Shown here: piece after piece, positions 26,754-36,250 of the stretch
How positions within the stretch are numbered: the first letter of the stretch is position 1
Layout: every line of letters starts with the position of its first letter
Assembly: GCF_003863335.1 (NCBI RefSeq)
Contig: NZ_RRAZ01000016.1
Span: 50,931 to 114,930 of the forward strand
Origin: Falsigemmobacter faecalis
GTDB lineage: Bacteria > Pseudomonadota > Alphaproteobacteria > Rhodobacterales > Rhodobacteraceae
Direction: 5' to 3'
Length of the DNA stretch: 64,000 nucleotides
Made by a program: the position numbers and the translations under genes
The notes under the pieces: model-generated
Told to the model about the DNA's origin: nothing
The model's database searches: none
Seen by the model: only the letters and a program-made list of their open reading frames with translations

Positions 26754-26771
26754 TGCGCGATATGGAAAGGT

Positions 26772-27332
26772 TCAGACGCCGCGCGAGAGCGCTGCGACAC
26801 CGGTGCGCGCCACTTCAATGAGGCCGAGCGGGCGCATCAGTTCGGCGAAGGCGTCGATCTTTTCGGGCGTGCCGGTCATCTCGAAGATGAAGCTTTCCAG
26901 CGTGCTGTCGACGACATTGGCGCGGAAGATCTCGGCCAGACGCAGGGCCTCAATGCGGGCCTCGCCTTTGCCTGCGACCTTCAGAAGCGCCAGTTCGCGC
27001 TGCACGCTCGGGCCCTCGACGGTCAGGTCATGAACCTCATAGACCGGGACCAGACGGGTCAGCTGCGCCTTGATCTGTTCAATGACCTGGGGCGTGCCGC
27101 GGGTGACCACGGTGATGCGCGAGCGGTGGCCGGTGTGATCGACCTCGGCCACGGTCAGGCTGTCGATGTTATAGCCGCGCCCCGAAAAGAGGCCGATGAC
27201 CCGGGCGAGGACGCCCGATTCATTGTCGACGATCACCGCCAGGGTGTGGCTTTCGATGATCTCACCATTGGGGTCGCGCAGGTCATAGGCCGAATGGCTC
27301 GATGCGCCTTTGCGGATGTTCAAAGCTGCCAT
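26772..27332 (-). CDS. ilvN: Acetolactate synthase small (regulatory) subunit
   Basis: Regulatory subunit of acetohydroxyacid synthase, first common step of Val/Leu/Ile synthesis; it activates the large subunit and carries valine feedback. 186 aa. The N-terminal ACT domain is readable as SHTLAVIVDNESGVLARVIG and GRGYNIDSLTVAEVD. The C-terminal ALS_ss_C domain follows (VVDSTLESFIFEMTGTPEKI). It starts 18 nt after the ilvB stop with AGGGAGAG as ribosome site, so both are one transcript under the attenuator upstream of ilvB. A terminator follows. Confidence 0.96.
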   Translation of the reverse strand: MAALNIRKGASSHSAYDLRDPNGEIIESHTLAVIVDNESGVLARVIGLFSGRGYNIDSLTVAEVDHTGHRSRITVVTRGTPQVIEQIKAQLTRLVPVYEVHDLTVEGPSVQRELALLKVAGKGEARIEALRLAEIFRANVVDSTLESFIFEMTGTPEKIDAFAELMRPLGLIEVARTGVAALSRGV

Positions 27333-27349
27333 GATCTCTCTCCCTGCCC

Positions 27350-29107
27350 TCAGACCAGAACCGCGCCGCCGGACTGGATGGCGCCCGAGGTTTCCGCCTC
27401 ACCCAGCAGCATTTCGTTATGCGGCTTGCCCGAGGGGATCATCGGGAAGCAGTTTTCATGTTTCTCAACGAGGCAGTCGAAGATCACCGGGCCGTCATAG
27501 GCCAGCATCTCGCGGATCGCCTCATCGAGATCATCCGGATCCGAGCATTGGATGCCCTTGCAGCCAAAGGCTTCGGCCAATTTCACGAAGTCCGGCAGGC
27601 TTTCCGACCAGGAGTTGGAATAGCGCTGGCCATGCAGCAGATCCTGCCACTGGCGCACCATGCCCAGACGCTCATTGTTGAGGATGAACTGCTTGACCGG
27701 GGCGCGGAACTGCATCGCCGTGCCCATTTCCTGCATGTTCATCAGCCAGGAGGCTTCGCCCGCCACGTTGATGACCAGGGCTTCAGGATGTGCCACCTGC
27801 ACCCCGATGGAGGCCGGCAGACCATAGCCCATGGTGCCCAGCCCTCCGCTGGTCATCCAGCGGTTCGGCTGATCGAAGCGCAGATATTGCGCGGCCCACA
27901 TCTGGTGCTGGCCCACTTCGGTGGTGATATAGCGCGCCGGGTGGTCTTTGGTCAGCTCCTGCAGGCGGTGCAGCGCATATTGCGGCTTGATGACCTTGCC
28001 GGTCTGGGTGAAGGCGAGGCAGTTGACCTTCTTCCACTCTTCGATCCGCGCCCACCATTTCGCCAGCCCCTCGCGGTTGACTTTGCGGCCGCGCGATTTC
28101 CAGATGCGCAGGGCATCTTCAAGCACATGGGCCACATCGCCGAGGATCGGCAGGTCAACGCGGATCACCTTGTTGATCGAGGAGGCGTCGATATCGATAT
28201 GCACTTTGGTCGAGCCCGGCGAGAAATCCGCCACGCGCCCGGTGATGCGGTCATCAAAGCGCGCGCCGACGTTGATCATCAGATCGCAGCCGTGCATCGC
28301 GAGGTTGGCCTCATAAAGGCCGTGCATGCCGAGCATCCCCAGCCAGCCCCTGCCGCTGGCGGGATAAGCGCCAAGGCCCATCAGCGTCGAGGTGATCGGA
28401 AAGCCGGTGGCATCCACGAATTCACGCAGCAGCTGGCTGGCCGCTGGACCGGAGTTGATCACGCCGCCGCCGGTATAAAAGACCGGGCGTTCTGCGGTTT
28501 CCATCAGCTCGACCAGGCGGGTGATCGCTTCCGGATCGCCCTTCACCCTGGGCTGATAGCGCTGTTCTGCCAGCTGGCGCGGGTCGGTATAGACCGCTTC
28601 GGCGAATTGCACATCTTTCGGGATGTCGATCAGCACCGGGCCCGGGCGACCCGAGGTCGCCACATGGAAGGCCTGATGGATGGTTTTCGAGAGATCCGCG
28701 GTGTCTTTCACCAGCCAGTTCATCTTGGTGACCGGACGGGTGATGCCCACGGTATCGGCCTCCTGGAAGCCGTCGGTGCCGATCATAAAGGTCGGAACCT
28801 GGCCCGAGAAAACCACGATCGGGATCGAATCGAGCAGCGCATCCACGATCCCGGTCACCGCATTGGTGGCCCCGGGCCCCGAGGTCACCAGCACCACACC
28901 GGGCTTGCCCGTTGAGCGGGCATAGGCCTCGGCCATATGCACGGCGGCCTGCTCGTGGCGCACGAGAATGTGGCGGATGTCATTTTGCTGAAAAATGGCA
29001 TCGTAAATCGGTAGGACAGCGCCACCCGGATAGCCGAAAATTACCTCGACGCCCTGATCTTTCAGGGCCTGAACGACCATATTGGCTCCGGTCATCGTCC
29101 GCGACAT
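27350..29107 (-). CDS. ilvB: Acetolactate synthase large (catalytic) subunit
   Basis: ThDP- and FAD-dependent acetohydroxyacid synthase, making acetolactate from pyruvate or acetohydroxybutyrate from pyruvate plus 2-ketobutyrate. 585 aa, full length. Seen: GYPGGAVLPIYDAI near the N-terminus, the catalytic Glu in VRHEQAAVHMAEAYARSTG, SGPGATNAVTGI, the central FAD/nucleotide domain, and the ThDP motif in the C-terminal third (GLGTMGYGLPASIGVQ; the usual GD of the motif appears as NVAGEASWLMNMQEMGT, where the normally Asp position reads Glu). GAGGA precedes the ATG. Expression is controlled by the leader region 29158-29313. Confidence 0.96.
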   Translation of the reverse strand: MSRTMTGANMVVQALKDQGVEVIFGYPGGAVLPIYDAIFQQNDIRHILVRHEQAAVHMAEAYARSTGKPGVVLVTSGPGATNAVTGIVDALLDSIPIVVFSGQVPTFMIGTDGFQEADTVGITRPVTKMNWLVKDTADLSKTIHQAFHVATSGRPGPVLIDIPKDVQFAEAVYTDPRQLAEQRYQPRVKGDPEAITRLVELMETAERPVFYTGGGVINSGPAASQLLREFVDATGFPITSTLMGLGAYPASGRGWLGMLGMHGLYEANLAMHGCDLMINVGARFDDRITGRVADFSPGSTKVHIDIDASSINKVIRVDLPILGDVAHVLEDALRIWKSRGRKVNREGLAKWWARIEEWKKVNCLAFTQTGKVIKPQYALHRLQELTKDHPARYITTEVGQHQMWAAQYLRFDQPNRWMTSGGLGTMGYGLPASIGVQVAHPEALVINVAGEASWLMNMQEMGTAMQFRAPVKQFILNNERLGMVRQWQDLLHGQRYSNSWSESLPDFVKLAEAFGCKGIQCSDPDDLDEAIREMLAYDGPVIFDCLVEKHENCFPMIPSGKPHNEMLLGEAETSGAIQSGGAVLV

Positions 29108-29157
29108 GGTATCCTCGCTTCTGCCTTGGCTTGTGCCTGTGGGAATGCCTGCAAATC

Positions 29158-29222
29158 AAAACGCCCCCGGGGGTATCCGGGGGCGCATGGGTCCGATCTG
29201 GTTCCGTTACCGGTCCATGCGC
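29158..29222 (-). promoter_or_regulatory. ilv attenuator: terminator and antiterminator stems
   Basis: On the minus strand, CGCCCCCGG (29185-29177) pairs with CCGGGGGCG (29170-29162) and is followed by TTTTGATTT, an intrinsic terminator about 50 nt before the ilvB start. An alternative stem pairs GCGCATGG (29222-29215, inside the last codons of the leader peptide) with CCATGCGC (29190-29183), which overlaps the terminator's 5' arm by 3 nt. The two structures are mutually exclusive, the arrangement expected for ribosome-controlled attenuation. Confidence 0.82.
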
Positions 29223-29257
29223 CTGTTGTGCGTCTCTACGACAATAAGAAGCATCAT
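29207..29257 (-). CDS. ilv leader peptide, 16 aa
   Basis: Short frame encoding MMLLIVVETHNRRMDR, then TAA. Leu-Leu-Ile-Val-Val near the start are exactly the amino acids made by the downstream pathway. GGAGGG lies 5-6 nt before the first ATG. Ribosome stalling at these codons under branched-chain amino-acid shortage would favour the antiterminator stem; rapid passage covers its 5' arm and lets the terminator form. It begins about 20 nt after the predicted transcription start. Confidence 0.85.
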   Translation of the reverse strand: MMLLIVVETHNRRMDR

Positions 29258-29284
29258 CCGACCCTCCGCCTGCATCCGGAGGCG

Positions 29285-29313
29285 ACATTATGAGCGGGTG
29301 CCAGCCGCGTCAA
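29285..29313 (-). promoter_or_regulatory. Sigma-70 promoter of ilvBN
   Basis: On the minus strand TTGACG (29313-29308), a 17-nt spacer, TAATGT (29290-29285). Both boxes are near consensus and correctly placed for the leader peptide. Upstream of it (29340-29390) the sequence turns AT-rich, which could be an UP-type or regulator-binding stretch. Confidence 0.75.
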
Positions 29314-29586
29314 CCGCGCATCGTCGCAAAATATGTCGCGTGGGTGGTATATTTTGATATTTTATAACCGAACATCGGCAATCCTGGAAATATTCGATAG
29401 ATAGGGCCCTGTATGGGGCGAATCCGACAGGTCAAACCGGCAAAGTTTCGCTGCCCGCGCGAAATAAACCTGCCCAATTCCTTCAAACGCCGCAATCAAC
29501 GCCCTATCTTCGCCACAAACCGGCATTAGAAAAGTGGTCACAGGCGGGGACTCTGCCCGATCTGAAGCTGACTGGAAGGCATATAA
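29314..29586. other. Divergent intergenic region upstream of ilvBN
   Basis: Contains an AT-rich island (29345-29375, TATATTTTGATATTTTATAA) that is unusual for this GC-rich window. It lies between the ilv promoter (minus) and the small membrane protein gene at 29587 (plus), and may serve promoters on both strands. No gene seen. Confidence 0.4.
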
Positions 29587-29955
29587 ATGACACCTGCTCT
29601 GCTCATTCTTTCCGGCGCTGCCGTGACCATCGCGGCCGTGATCGCGCTGTTCTCAGGCGTGTCTTTCGGGATGGTTGCTGCGGGCTATCTGCTGGCGGGC
29701 CTTCTCTTCTCGGCGGTGATCATTCTGGCCGGGGCTTTGCGCTACCGCCACAGCTCGCGCGATGCGCGCTACTATACGGAAGTCGAGGCGGAGATGATCG
29801 CGCTGCGCGAAAGCGCCGCTCTCGACGGCCGCTTCGGCTCGGGCAGCCCTGAGGCGCTGTCGCCGGTGCTGCACCGCACCCTCATGGCGCGCGAAGAGGC
29901 CATTGACCGCGCCAACCGGGAAGACAGCGAACTGCTGATCCGCGTTCGCCGCTGA
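29587..29955 (+). CDS. Small membrane protein, 122 aa, unknown function
   Basis: Two hydrophobic helices (about residues 3-24 and 28-50), the second ending in a basic RYRHSSRD loop, then a charged cytoplasmic tail of about 65 residues with Glu/Arg-rich, likely helical sequence (YTEVEAEMIALRES; MAREEAIDRANREDSE). I do not recognise the family; it looks like a conserved Rhodobacteraceae hypothetical. A strong terminator follows, so it is a single-gene transcript. Codon use matches the neighbours. Confidence 0.7.
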   Translation: MTPALLILSGAAVTIAAVIALFSGVSFGMVAAGYLLAGLLFSAVIILAGALRYRHSSRDARYYTEVEAEMIALRESAALDGRFGSGSPEALSPVLHRTLMAREEAIDRANREDSELLIRVRR

Positions 29956-29978
29956 TCTCCCCCCCTGATCGTCAACCG

Positions 29979-30005
29979 CCCGGACCCTTCGTCCGGGCTT
30001 TTTTT
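29979..30005 (+). terminator. Rho-independent terminator
   Basis: CCCGGAC (29979-29985) / GTCCGGG (29991-29997), loop CCTTC, then C followed by seven or eight T. Confidence 0.9.
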
Positions 30006-30124
30006 GTCCGCATCCCGCCTCTTTGCGCAAACTCCAATGCCCGCTGGCGCGCGTCCCGGGCTGTCGCTATACCGACCCACGCTGAAGAAATGCGCCCTCC
30101 CGACCCGGGCGCGAGGAGGGAAGT

Positions 30125-31009
30125 ATGACCAGCCATGTTCTGACCGTCCGTTGCCCGGCACGCCGGGGTATCGTTGCTGCCATCTCGGGCTATCTTGCTG
30201 AGCAGGGCTGCAATATCACCGACGCCGCGCAATATGACGATGTGGGGACGCAGAGCTTCTTTACCCGCATCAGCTTCACCCCCGAGACCGGCACCCCCCT
30301 TGAGGGGCTGCGCGAAGGCTTTGCCGCTGTCGCCGCCCCCTTTGAGATGGACTGGGCGATCCATGACGGTCATCACCGCATGAAGGTGCTGCTGATGGTG
30401 TCGAACTTCGGGCATTGCCTGAATGATCTGCTCTATCGCTGGCGCATCGGGGCGCTGCCGATTGATATCGTGGGCGTGGTCTCGAACCATCTCACCTATC
30501 AAAAGGTGGTGGTGAACCACGACATCCCCTTCCACCACATCCGCGTCACCAAAGAGAACAAGGCCGAAGCCGAAAAGCGCATCATGGATGTGGTGTCCGA
30601 GACCGGCACCGAGCTGGTGGTGCTGGCGCGTTATATGCAGATCCTCTCGGATGAATTCTGCGCGAAGATGTCGGGGCGGATCATCAATATCCACCATTCC
30701 TTCCTGCCGAGCTTCAAGGGGGCCAATCCCTATAAGCAGGCCTATGAGCGCGGCGTGAAGCTGATCGGGGCCACCTCGCATTACGTCACCGCCGATCTCG
30801 ACGAAGGCCCGATCATCGAGCAGGACACCATCCGCGTCACCCATGCCCAAAGCGCGGAAGATTACGTCTCGCTGGGCCGCGATGTTGAAAGTTCGGTCCT
30901 GAGCCGCGCGATCCACGCCCATATTCATCACCGGGTGTTCCTCAACGACAGCAAGACCGTGGTCTTCCCCGCCAGCCCCGGATCCTACGCCTCGGAACGG
31001 ATGGGCTGA
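30125..31009 (+). CDS. purU: Formyltetrahydrofolate deformylase
   Basis: Hydrolyses 10-formyl-THF to formate and THF, balancing the one-carbon pool. 294 aa, normal length. It has an N-terminal ACT domain (LTVRCPARRGIVAAISGYLA) and a C-terminal formyltransferase-like hydrolase domain. The latter shows VSNHLTYQ, NIHHSFLPSFKGANPY (catalytic Asn/His region) and HYVTADLDEGPIIEQD with the catalytic Asp. GAGGAGGGA is an excellent ribosome site before ATG 30125. The folate genes thyA-folA follow 1 kb downstream, separated by a DMT carrier. Confidence 0.96.
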   Translation: MTSHVLTVRCPARRGIVAAISGYLAEQGCNITDAAQYDDVGTQSFFTRISFTPETGTPLEGLREGFAAVAAPFEMDWAIHDGHHRMKVLLMVSNFGHCLNDLLYRWRIGALPIDIVGVVSNHLTYQKVVVNHDIPFHHIRVTKENKAEAEKRIMDVVSETGTELVVLARYMQILSDEFCAKMSGRIINIHHSFLPSFKGANPYKQAYERGVKLIGATSHYVTADLDEGPIIEQDTIRVTHAQSAEDYVSLGRDVESSVLSRAIHAHIHHRVFLNDSKTVVFPASPGSYASERMG

Positions 31010-31029
31010 AGCCCGCTCTGACAGCCCCG

Positions 31030-31057
31030 CCCGCGCGTTATTCGCGCGGGTTTTTCT
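31030..31057 (+). terminator. Rho-independent terminator of purU
   Basis: CCCGCGCG (31030-31037) / CGCGCGGG (31043-31050), loop TTATT, then TTTTTCTTT. It ends just before the next gene's ribosome site. Confidence 0.9.
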
Positions 31058-31075
31058 TTGCCGGAAGGACGGGTT

Positions 31076-31981
31076 TTGGAACTCTGGATCGTCATCACCA
31101 TCGCTGCGGCCTTTTTGCAAAACCTGCGTTCGGCGGCGCAGAAGCATCTCAAGGGCGTGATGGGCACCACCGGCGCCACCTTCGTGCGCTTTGGCTTTGG
31201 CATGCCCTTTGCCTTTTTGTTTCTCGCGGTGCTGGTCTGGGGCCGGGGCGTCACCCTGCCCGCGCTGAACGGTGAATTTGCGCTTTGGGTCATTGCCGGG
31301 GCCTCGGCGCAGATCGGCGCGACCTTTCTGCTGATCCATCTGTTTTCCTTTCGCAATTTCGCCGCAGGCACCGCCTATTCCCGCACCGAGCCTGCCCAGG
31401 CCGCGCTTTTCGCGCTGATCTTTCTGGGCGAAACCGTCACCCCCGGCGCCATTGCCGCCATTGCGATTTCGGTTCTGGGGGTGATGCTGATTTCCGTGGC
31501 CCATAGCGCGCTGACGCTGAAAAGCCTCGTGACTTCGGTTTTTCAGCGCAATGCGCTGATCGGGCTGGCATCGGGGCTTTTGTTCGGCATCTCGGCGGTG
31601 GCTTATCGGGCGGCCTCGCTTTCACTCGGGGGCCCGGATTTTATGACCCAGGCGGCGGTGACGCTGGTCTGCACCATCACGCTGCAGACCCTTGCCATGG
31701 GGGGCTGGCTGCTTTGGAAGGACCGCTCAGAGGTGGCCCGGATTGCAAAGGCTTGGAAAATCTCGCTTTTTACCGGGGCGACCGGGGCCTCAGCCTCATT
31801 TGGCTGGTTCATGGCGATGACGCTGCAACAGGCGGCGGTGGTGAAGGCGCTGGCGCAGATTGAGATGCTGTTCACCTTTGCGGCCACGGTGTTTTTCTTT
31901 CGCGAAAAGATCACCGCGCGTGAGGCCTGGGGCTGCCTGCTGATCGTCGCGGGCATCCTGGTGCTGCTGCGTCTTGGGTGA
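31076..31981 (+). CDS. DMT family (EamA) transporter
   Basis: About 301-aa carrier with ten predicted helices and two EamA repeats. Seen: [20 protein letters not shown] in helix 1-2, [20 protein letters not shown] at the end of the first repeat and [20 protein letters not shown] at the end of the second. The start is probably TTG 31076 ([13 protein letters not shown]), with GGAAGG 8 nt upstream; a TTG at 31058 lies inside the terminator tail. Substrate unknown. A different paralogue lies at 25126. Confidence 0.85.
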   Translation: MELWIVITIAAAFLQNLRSAAQKHLKGVMGTTGATFVRFGFGMPFAFLFLAVLVWGRGVTLPALNGEFALWVIAGASAQIGATFLLIHLFSFRNFAAGTAYSRTEPAQAALFALIFLGETVTPGAIAAIAISVLGVMLISVAHSALTLKSLVTSVFQRNALIGLASGLLFGISAVAYRAASLSLGGPDFMTQAAVTLVCTITLQTLAMGGWLLWKDRSEVARIAKAWKISLFTGATGASASFGWFMAMTLQQAAVVKALAQIEMLFTFAATVFFFREKITAREAWGCLLIVAGILVLLRLG

Positions 31982-32067
31982 CGCACAGCGCCTGCGCCCT
32001 CGCGCCCCCTTTGCGCGGCGCGCTTAAGGGGTTATCTCTGCCGCAAGACGCCGGAACAGGAGCCGCC

Positions 32068-32892
32068 ATGCATCAGTATCACGACGCCCTCAGAACCGTT
32101 CTGGAGAAGGGCACCCCCACCACTGATCGCACCGGCACCGGCACTGTGGCTTATTTCGGCCTGCAAAGCCGTTATGACCTGTCAGAGGGCTTTCCGCTGG
32201 TCACCACCAAGAAGCTGCATCTGAAGTCGATCATCCATGAGCTTTTGTGGTTTCTCTCGGGCGAGACCAATATCCGCTATCTGAAGGAAAACGGCGTCTC
32301 GATCTGGGATGAATGGGCCGATGAGAACGGCGATCTGGGCCCGGTTTACGGCAAGCAGTGGCGCAGCTTCTCGGTCACCGGCGCAGGCCCGACCGGCCCG
32401 GTCACCCTGCCCGAGGGCGGCGTCGATCAGATCGAAAAGCTGATCGCGCTGATCAAAAACAGCCCCGACAGCCGCCGCATGATCGTCTCGGCCTGGAACC
32501 CGACCGAGACCGATCAGATGGCGCTGCCGCCCTGTCACACCATGTGGCAGCTGCGCGTGCTGGGCGGCAAACTGCATCTGCAGCTTTACCAGCGCTCGGC
32601 CGATATGTTCCTCGGCGTGCCCTTCAACATCGCCTCTTATGCGCTGCTCCTGGAGATGCTGGCGCATGTGACGGGCTATGAGGCGGGGGATTTCATCCAT
32701 ACGCTGGGCGATGCGCATATCTATTCCAACCATATGGATCAGGTAAATCTGCAGCTCTCGCGCAGCCCCAAAGCGCTGCCGAAGCTGAAGATCAAACGCA
32801 AAGTCACCTCGATCTACGACTTCAAATTCGAAGATTTTGAATTTGAGGGCTATGACCCCGATCCGGCGATCAAAGCCCCGGTGGCCGTCTGA
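32068..32892 (+). CDS. thyA: Thymidylate synthase (ThyA)
   Basis: Methylates dUMP to dTMP with methylene-THF, producing DHF. 274 aa. Readable: [13 protein letters not shown]-terminal phosphate loop, [18 protein letters not shown], the paired Arg region [12 protein letters not shown], the catalytic Cys156 in [29 protein letters not shown] and [12 protein letters not shown] 32068 with AGGAG upstream is chosen; the frame is open further upstream without homology. Its TGA overlaps the ATG of folA, coupling DHF production with its reduction. Confidence 0.98.
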   Translation: MHQYHDALRTVLEKGTPTTDRTGTGTVAYFGLQSRYDLSEGFPLVTTKKLHLKSIIHELLWFLSGETNIRYLKENGVSIWDEWADENGDLGPVYGKQWRSFSVTGAGPTGPVTLPEGGVDQIEKLIALIKNSPDSRRMIVSAWNPTETDQMALPPCHTMWQLRVLGGKLHLQLYQRSADMFLGVPFNIASYALLLEMLAHVTGYEAGDFIHTLGDAHIYSNHMDQVNLQLSRSPKALPKLKIKRKVTSIYDFKFEDFEFEGYDPDPAIKAPVAV

Positions 32893-33368
32893 TGCTGACG
32901 ATCATTGTGGCGCGCGCGAAAAACGGCGCGATCGGCAAGGGCAATGATATCCCCTGGTATGCCCCCGAAGATCTCGCCTTCTTCAAGCGCGAGACCTTGG
33001 GCGGTGCGGTCATCATGGGCCGCAACACCTGGGAAAGCCTGCCCTTCAAGCCTTTGAAGAACCGCGACAATATCGTGGTCTCCTCGTCAATGGAGGGGGA
33101 TCACGTCGTGCCCTCCTTCGCGGCCGCTCTGGCGCGGGCCTGGGATCAGGGCCATGCGCGCAGCTATGCCATGGGGGGCGCTTCGATCTACCGCGAGGCC
33201 CTGGCCCATGCTGAGCGCCTTCTGATCACCGAAGTGGATCTTGAGATCCCTGATGCGGATGTCTTCTTCCCGGAGTTTGATCCCGCAGAGTTCCGGCTGA
33301 TCTCCACGCGCGTCCTGCGCGCGGCAGAGCCGCGCTGCACGTTGACCGAATGGCTGCGGATCCGCTGA
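32892..33368 (+). CDS. folA: Dihydrofolate reductase
   Basis: NADPH-dependent reduction of DHF to THF; target of trimethoprim. 158 aa, normal length. Conserved: ARAKNGAIGKGNDIPW (substrate loop with Pro-Trp), the active-site acid in APEDLAFFKRET, GRNTWESLP and the glycine pair in AMGGASIY, then TEVDLEIPDADVFFPEF. Starts on the last base of the thyA stop (TGATG). Confidence 0.97.
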   Translation: MLTIIVARAKNGAIGKGNDIPWYAPEDLAFFKRETLGGAVIMGRNTWESLPFKPLKNRDNIVVSSSMEGDHVVPSFAAALARAWDQGHARSYAMGGASIYREALAHAERLLITEVDLEIPDADVFFPEFDPAEFRLISTRVLRAAEPRCTLTEWLRIR

Positions 33369-33465
33369 GGCCGGGCTGCGCCGGGGGCTTTCACTCCGGC
33401 GCACTTTTCTCCCGCCGCAGGCCTGCTAAAGTAGTCACCTGACCCTTTTCAAGCGGAAGACACTC

Positions 33466-33894
33466 ATGGCACTGCGCTATCTTCACACCATGGTCCGGGT
33501 TCTCGATCTGGAGAGCTCACTGGCCTTTTACAAACTGCTCGGTCTGGAAGAGACCCGCCGGATTGAGAACGAACAGGGCCGTTTCACGCTGGTGTTTCTC
33601 GCCCCGCCCGGCCAGCCGGAATGCCCGGTGGAGCTGACCTATAACTGGGACGGCGATGAGGGCCTGCCCTCGGACAGCCGCCACTTCGGCCACCTCGCCT
33701 ATGAGGTCGATGACATCTATGCCACCTGCGCCCATCTTGAGGCCAATGGCGTGGCGATCAACCGCCCGCCGCGCGATGGCCGCATGGCCTTTGTGCGCAG
33801 CCCCGACAATGTCTCGATTGAGCTCTTGCAAAAAGACGGCGCGCTTGCCCCGGCAGAGCCCTGGACCAGCCGCCCCAACATCGGCCACTGGTAA
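33466..33894 (+). CDS. gloA: Lactoylglutathione lyase (glyoxalase I), VOC family
   Basis: Isomerises the methylglyoxal-glutathione hemithioacetal to lactoylglutathione. 142 aa with two beta-alpha-beta-beta-beta modules. Metal ligands are visible: His in YLHTMVRV, Glu in VELTYNWD, His in FGHLAYEVDD and Glu in VSIELLQK, as in GloA of E. coli. AAGCGGAAGA precedes the ATG. Single gene followed by a GC-rich hairpin. Confidence 0.93.
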   Translation: MALRYLHTMVRVLDLESSLAFYKLLGLEETRRIENEQGRFTLVFLAPPGQPECPVELTYNWDGDEGLPSDSRHFGHLAYEVDDIYATCAHLEANGVAINRPPRDGRMAFVRSPDNVSIELLQKDGALAPAEPWTSRPNIGHW

Positions 33895-33903
33895 GCCCTG
33901 CCC

Positions 33904-33926
33904 CCCGGCCCCGATCAGGGGCCGGG
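33904..33926 (+). terminator. GC-rich hairpin after gloA
   Basis: CCCGGCCCC (33904-33912) / GGGGCCGGG (33918-33926), loop GATCA; no T run follows, so termination would be weak. The remaining gap to 34186 shows no gene; an AT-rich patch lies near 34085-34115. Confidence 0.45.
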
Positions 33927-34186
33927 AATTCGGCCAGCCCCGGCCAAAGCAGATGGCCTTCGCCGCTTCAGAGAGATCAAGGGCCATCTGCCGCCTGTGC
34001 AACGGCGCCTTAAACCTGGCCCTGCCACAGCCCCCCGGATCGGAGAGTTCCTCCGACCCCGGCCCGATGGAAAACGGATTGTTCCAAAAAAGTTAACCCA
34101 ACCATAATTTTGCCCGGATCCGGGCCAGTCTCGACCATGATGCGGGGCCATAGAAGGGTAAGCCCTGTTTAAGCTCCGGATTTTTC

Positions 34187-35161
34187 ATGCCGACCGATCT
34201 CAAGTCTGACAGCCCTTCTGCCCCTGGCGCGGCCAGCGCGGCCTGGTTGCAGCATCTGTGTGATCTGACGGAAACCGAGGGCTTTATGGAGCCTGCGGGC
34301 CCTGGTCATCATGCGCTGCATCTCGAAGGCGGGCCGGATCTGCTGATCTGCTTTGCCGATCTGCCTGGCCTCAGCCAGCGGGCCCCGGGGGACTATCCCA
34401 CGTCCTGGAAAACTGCGCGGGAGGCGGGCTGGTCGCTGCTGGTGCTGATCTCAGAGCGGGACGCCTGGTTCCGGGCTCCGCCGCTCTGGGAGTGGCTGGA
34501 TGCCCGGGCGGATGAGGCTTTTTTTGAAAATTTTGACCGCGTGCTCTTCTATGGCTCTGGCCCCGCCGCGCATGCCGCCTGTGCGTTTTCGGCTGCGGCA
34601 CCGGGGGCATTCGTGCTGGCGCTGTCGCCGGTGGCCACGCTTGACCCCGATCTTGCGGGCTGGGACAACCGCTGGCCTGAGATGCGCCGCAGCGATTTTC
34701 GCAACCGCTACGGCTATGGTCCCGACATGCTGCGTGCTGCCGCCCGGGCCACGCTGATCCATGACCCGGAAATCCCGGAAGACGCCATGCATTCAGCGCT
34801 TTATCGGCAGAACTTCGTGCAGCGGCTGAAAATGCCGGGGGCTGGCCGCGCGCCCGAACGTATCCTCGAGGACTGCGGTTTACTGCCCTCATTTCTGCAC
34901 GGCGCGCTGGAAGGCAGCCTGAGCCCCGCCACCTTCGCCCGCCTCTGGCGGCAGCGGCGGCACTCGGTGAGCTGGCTTCAGGGCCGCGCCGCGCGGGCCG
35001 CCGGAAGTGAGCAGCCCTGCCGCGAGGCTCTGGTGCTGGCCCATGCACTCGCGCTTTCACCCGACCAGCCAAAGCTGCAGCGCCGCTATGATCTGCTGAC
35101 CGAGCGCTATGAAGAGGAACTCGCCGAGGCCAGATCGCGCTGGAAAGCCGCGCCCCGGTAA
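34187..35161 (+). CDS. Conserved hypothetical protein, 324 aa
   Basis: Soluble protein of unknown function. The first half reads like an alpha/beta-hydrolase-type or phosphatase-type sheet: [20 protein letters not shown], then a second strand [13 protein letters not shown], and [20 protein letters not shown]. The last has the position of a nucleophile elbow, but the pattern is G-S-G rather than G-x-S-x-G, so catalysis is doubtful. The C-terminal quarter is helical and may be TPR-like ([20 protein letters not shown]). Ends 17 nt before pyrC, so likely coexpressed with it. I believe this is a Rhodobacteraceae-specific family. Confidence 0.75.
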   Translation: MPTDLKSDSPSAPGAASAAWLQHLCDLTETEGFMEPAGPGHHALHLEGGPDLLICFADLPGLSQRAPGDYPTSWKTAREAGWSLLVLISERDAWFRAPPLWEWLDARADEAFFENFDRVLFYGSGPAAHAACAFSAAAPGAFVLALSPVATLDPDLAGWDNRWPEMRRSDFRNRYGYGPDMLRAAARATLIHDPEIPEDAMHSALYRQNFVQRLKMPGAGRAPERILEDCGLLPSFLHGALEGSLSPATFARLWRQRRHSVSWLQGRAARAAGSEQPCREALVLAHALALSPDQPKLQRRYDLLTERYEEELAEARSRWKAAPR

Positions 35162-35177
35162 GGTAAGCGGGAGCCTT

Positions 35178-36218
35178 ATGACACAGTCCATTACGCTCCG
35201 CCGCCCCGACGACTGGCACCTGCATCTGCGCGATGGCGCGATGCTGCAAGGCATTCTGCCCGAGACCTCCCGCGATTTCGCGCGGGCGATCATTATGCCC
35301 AACCTCGTGCCGCCGGTGGTGACCGGCGCCGATGCGGCTTCTTACCGAGACCGCATTCTCGCCGCCCTGCCCCAGGGCGATCAGTTTGAGCCGCTGATGA
35401 CGCTCTATCTGACCGAAGGCACCGACCCGGCGGATCTGGCTGCGGCTGCGGCCTCAGGCCTGATCAAAGCGGTGAAGCTTTATCCGGCGGGCGCGACCAC
35501 CAATTCCCACGGCGGCGTGCGCGACTTTGATAAGGTCCGCGGTGTCCTTGAGAAAATGGCCGAGATCGGCCTGCCGCTTTGCATGCATGGCGAAGTGGTC
35601 GATCATGAGGTCGATATCTTTGACCGCGAAGCCGTTTTCATCGACAAAGTGCTGGAGCCGATCCGCCGCGCAACCCCCGGTCTGCGCGTGGTGATGGAGC
35701 ATATCACCACCCAAAACGGCGTCGATTACGTGCGCTCGGCCGAAAAAGATCTGGCCGCGACGATCACCACGCATCATCTGATCATCAACCGCAACCACAT
35801 CCTCGTGGGCGGGATCAAGCCGCATTACTACTGCCTGCCGGTCGCCAAACGCGAAGAGCACCGCCTGGCTTTGCGCGAAGCGGCCACTTCGGGCGATGCG
35901 CGCTTCTTCCTTGGCACCGATTCAGCGCCGCATATTGATGCGCTGAAAGAGCATGCCTGTGGCTGCGCGGGCTGCTTTACCGCCACCAATACCATGTCGA
36001 TCCTCGCGCATGTCTTTGAAGAAGAAGGCGCGCTTGACCGGCTGGAGGCCTTCACCTCACTCAACGGTCCGGGCTATTACGGCCTGCCGCTGAACGAAGG
36101 GCAGCTGACCCTGGTCAAAGGGGATGAGCCGGTGGCCTATCCCGCGAAGATCGAGACCGGCGCTGGCCCGGTCACCGTCTTTGACCCCGGTTTCCCGCTT
36201 TACTGGCGCGTGGCCTGA
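35178..36218 (+). CDS. pyrC: Dihydroorotase (class II, homodimeric)
   Basis: Third step of pyrimidine synthesis: cyclises carbamoyl-aspartate to dihydroorotate. 346 aa. Zinc-site residues: HLHLRDG (His-x-His), the carboxylated Lys in [14 protein letters not shown], His in CMHGEV, His in [17 protein letters not shown] and the catalytic Asp in LGTDSAPH. The start is ATG 35178 ([18 protein letters not shown]), preceded by GCGGGAG; the frame open upstream overlaps the previous gene. A bidirectional terminator follows. Confidence 0.97.
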   Translation: MTQSITLRRPDDWHLHLRDGAMLQGILPETSRDFARAIIMPNLVPPVVTGADAASYRDRILAALPQGDQFEPLMTLYLTEGTDPADLAAAAASGLIKAVKLYPAGATTNSHGGVRDFDKVRGVLEKMAEIGLPLCMHGEVVDHEVDIFDREAVFIDKVLEPIRRATPGLRVVMEHITTQNGVDYVRSAEKDLAATITTHHLIINRNHILVGGIKPHYYCLPVAKREEHRLALREAATSGDARFFLGTDSAPHIDALKEHACGCAGCFTATNTMSILAHVFEEEGALDRLEAFTSLNGPGYYGLPLNEGQLTLVKGDEPVAYPAKIETGAGPVTVFDPGFPLYWRVA

Positions 36219-36250
36219 CCGGCTTTCGACACCGGATCCTGAAGTTCAAA

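Larger units (their letters stand above)
26002..26771. other. 770-nt gap with dispersed repeat and C-rich hairpin element
   Basis: Holds no supported gene. It contains copy A of a dispersed repeat (26259-26420). It also has a C-rich hairpin, CCGGGGGC (26629-26636) with GCCCCCGG (26642-26649), followed by ACCCCCGTGAGTATTTTT. From memory this last motif is a common short intergenic element in Rhodobacteraceae genomes. The ilvN terminator is at its right end. Confidence 0.55.
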
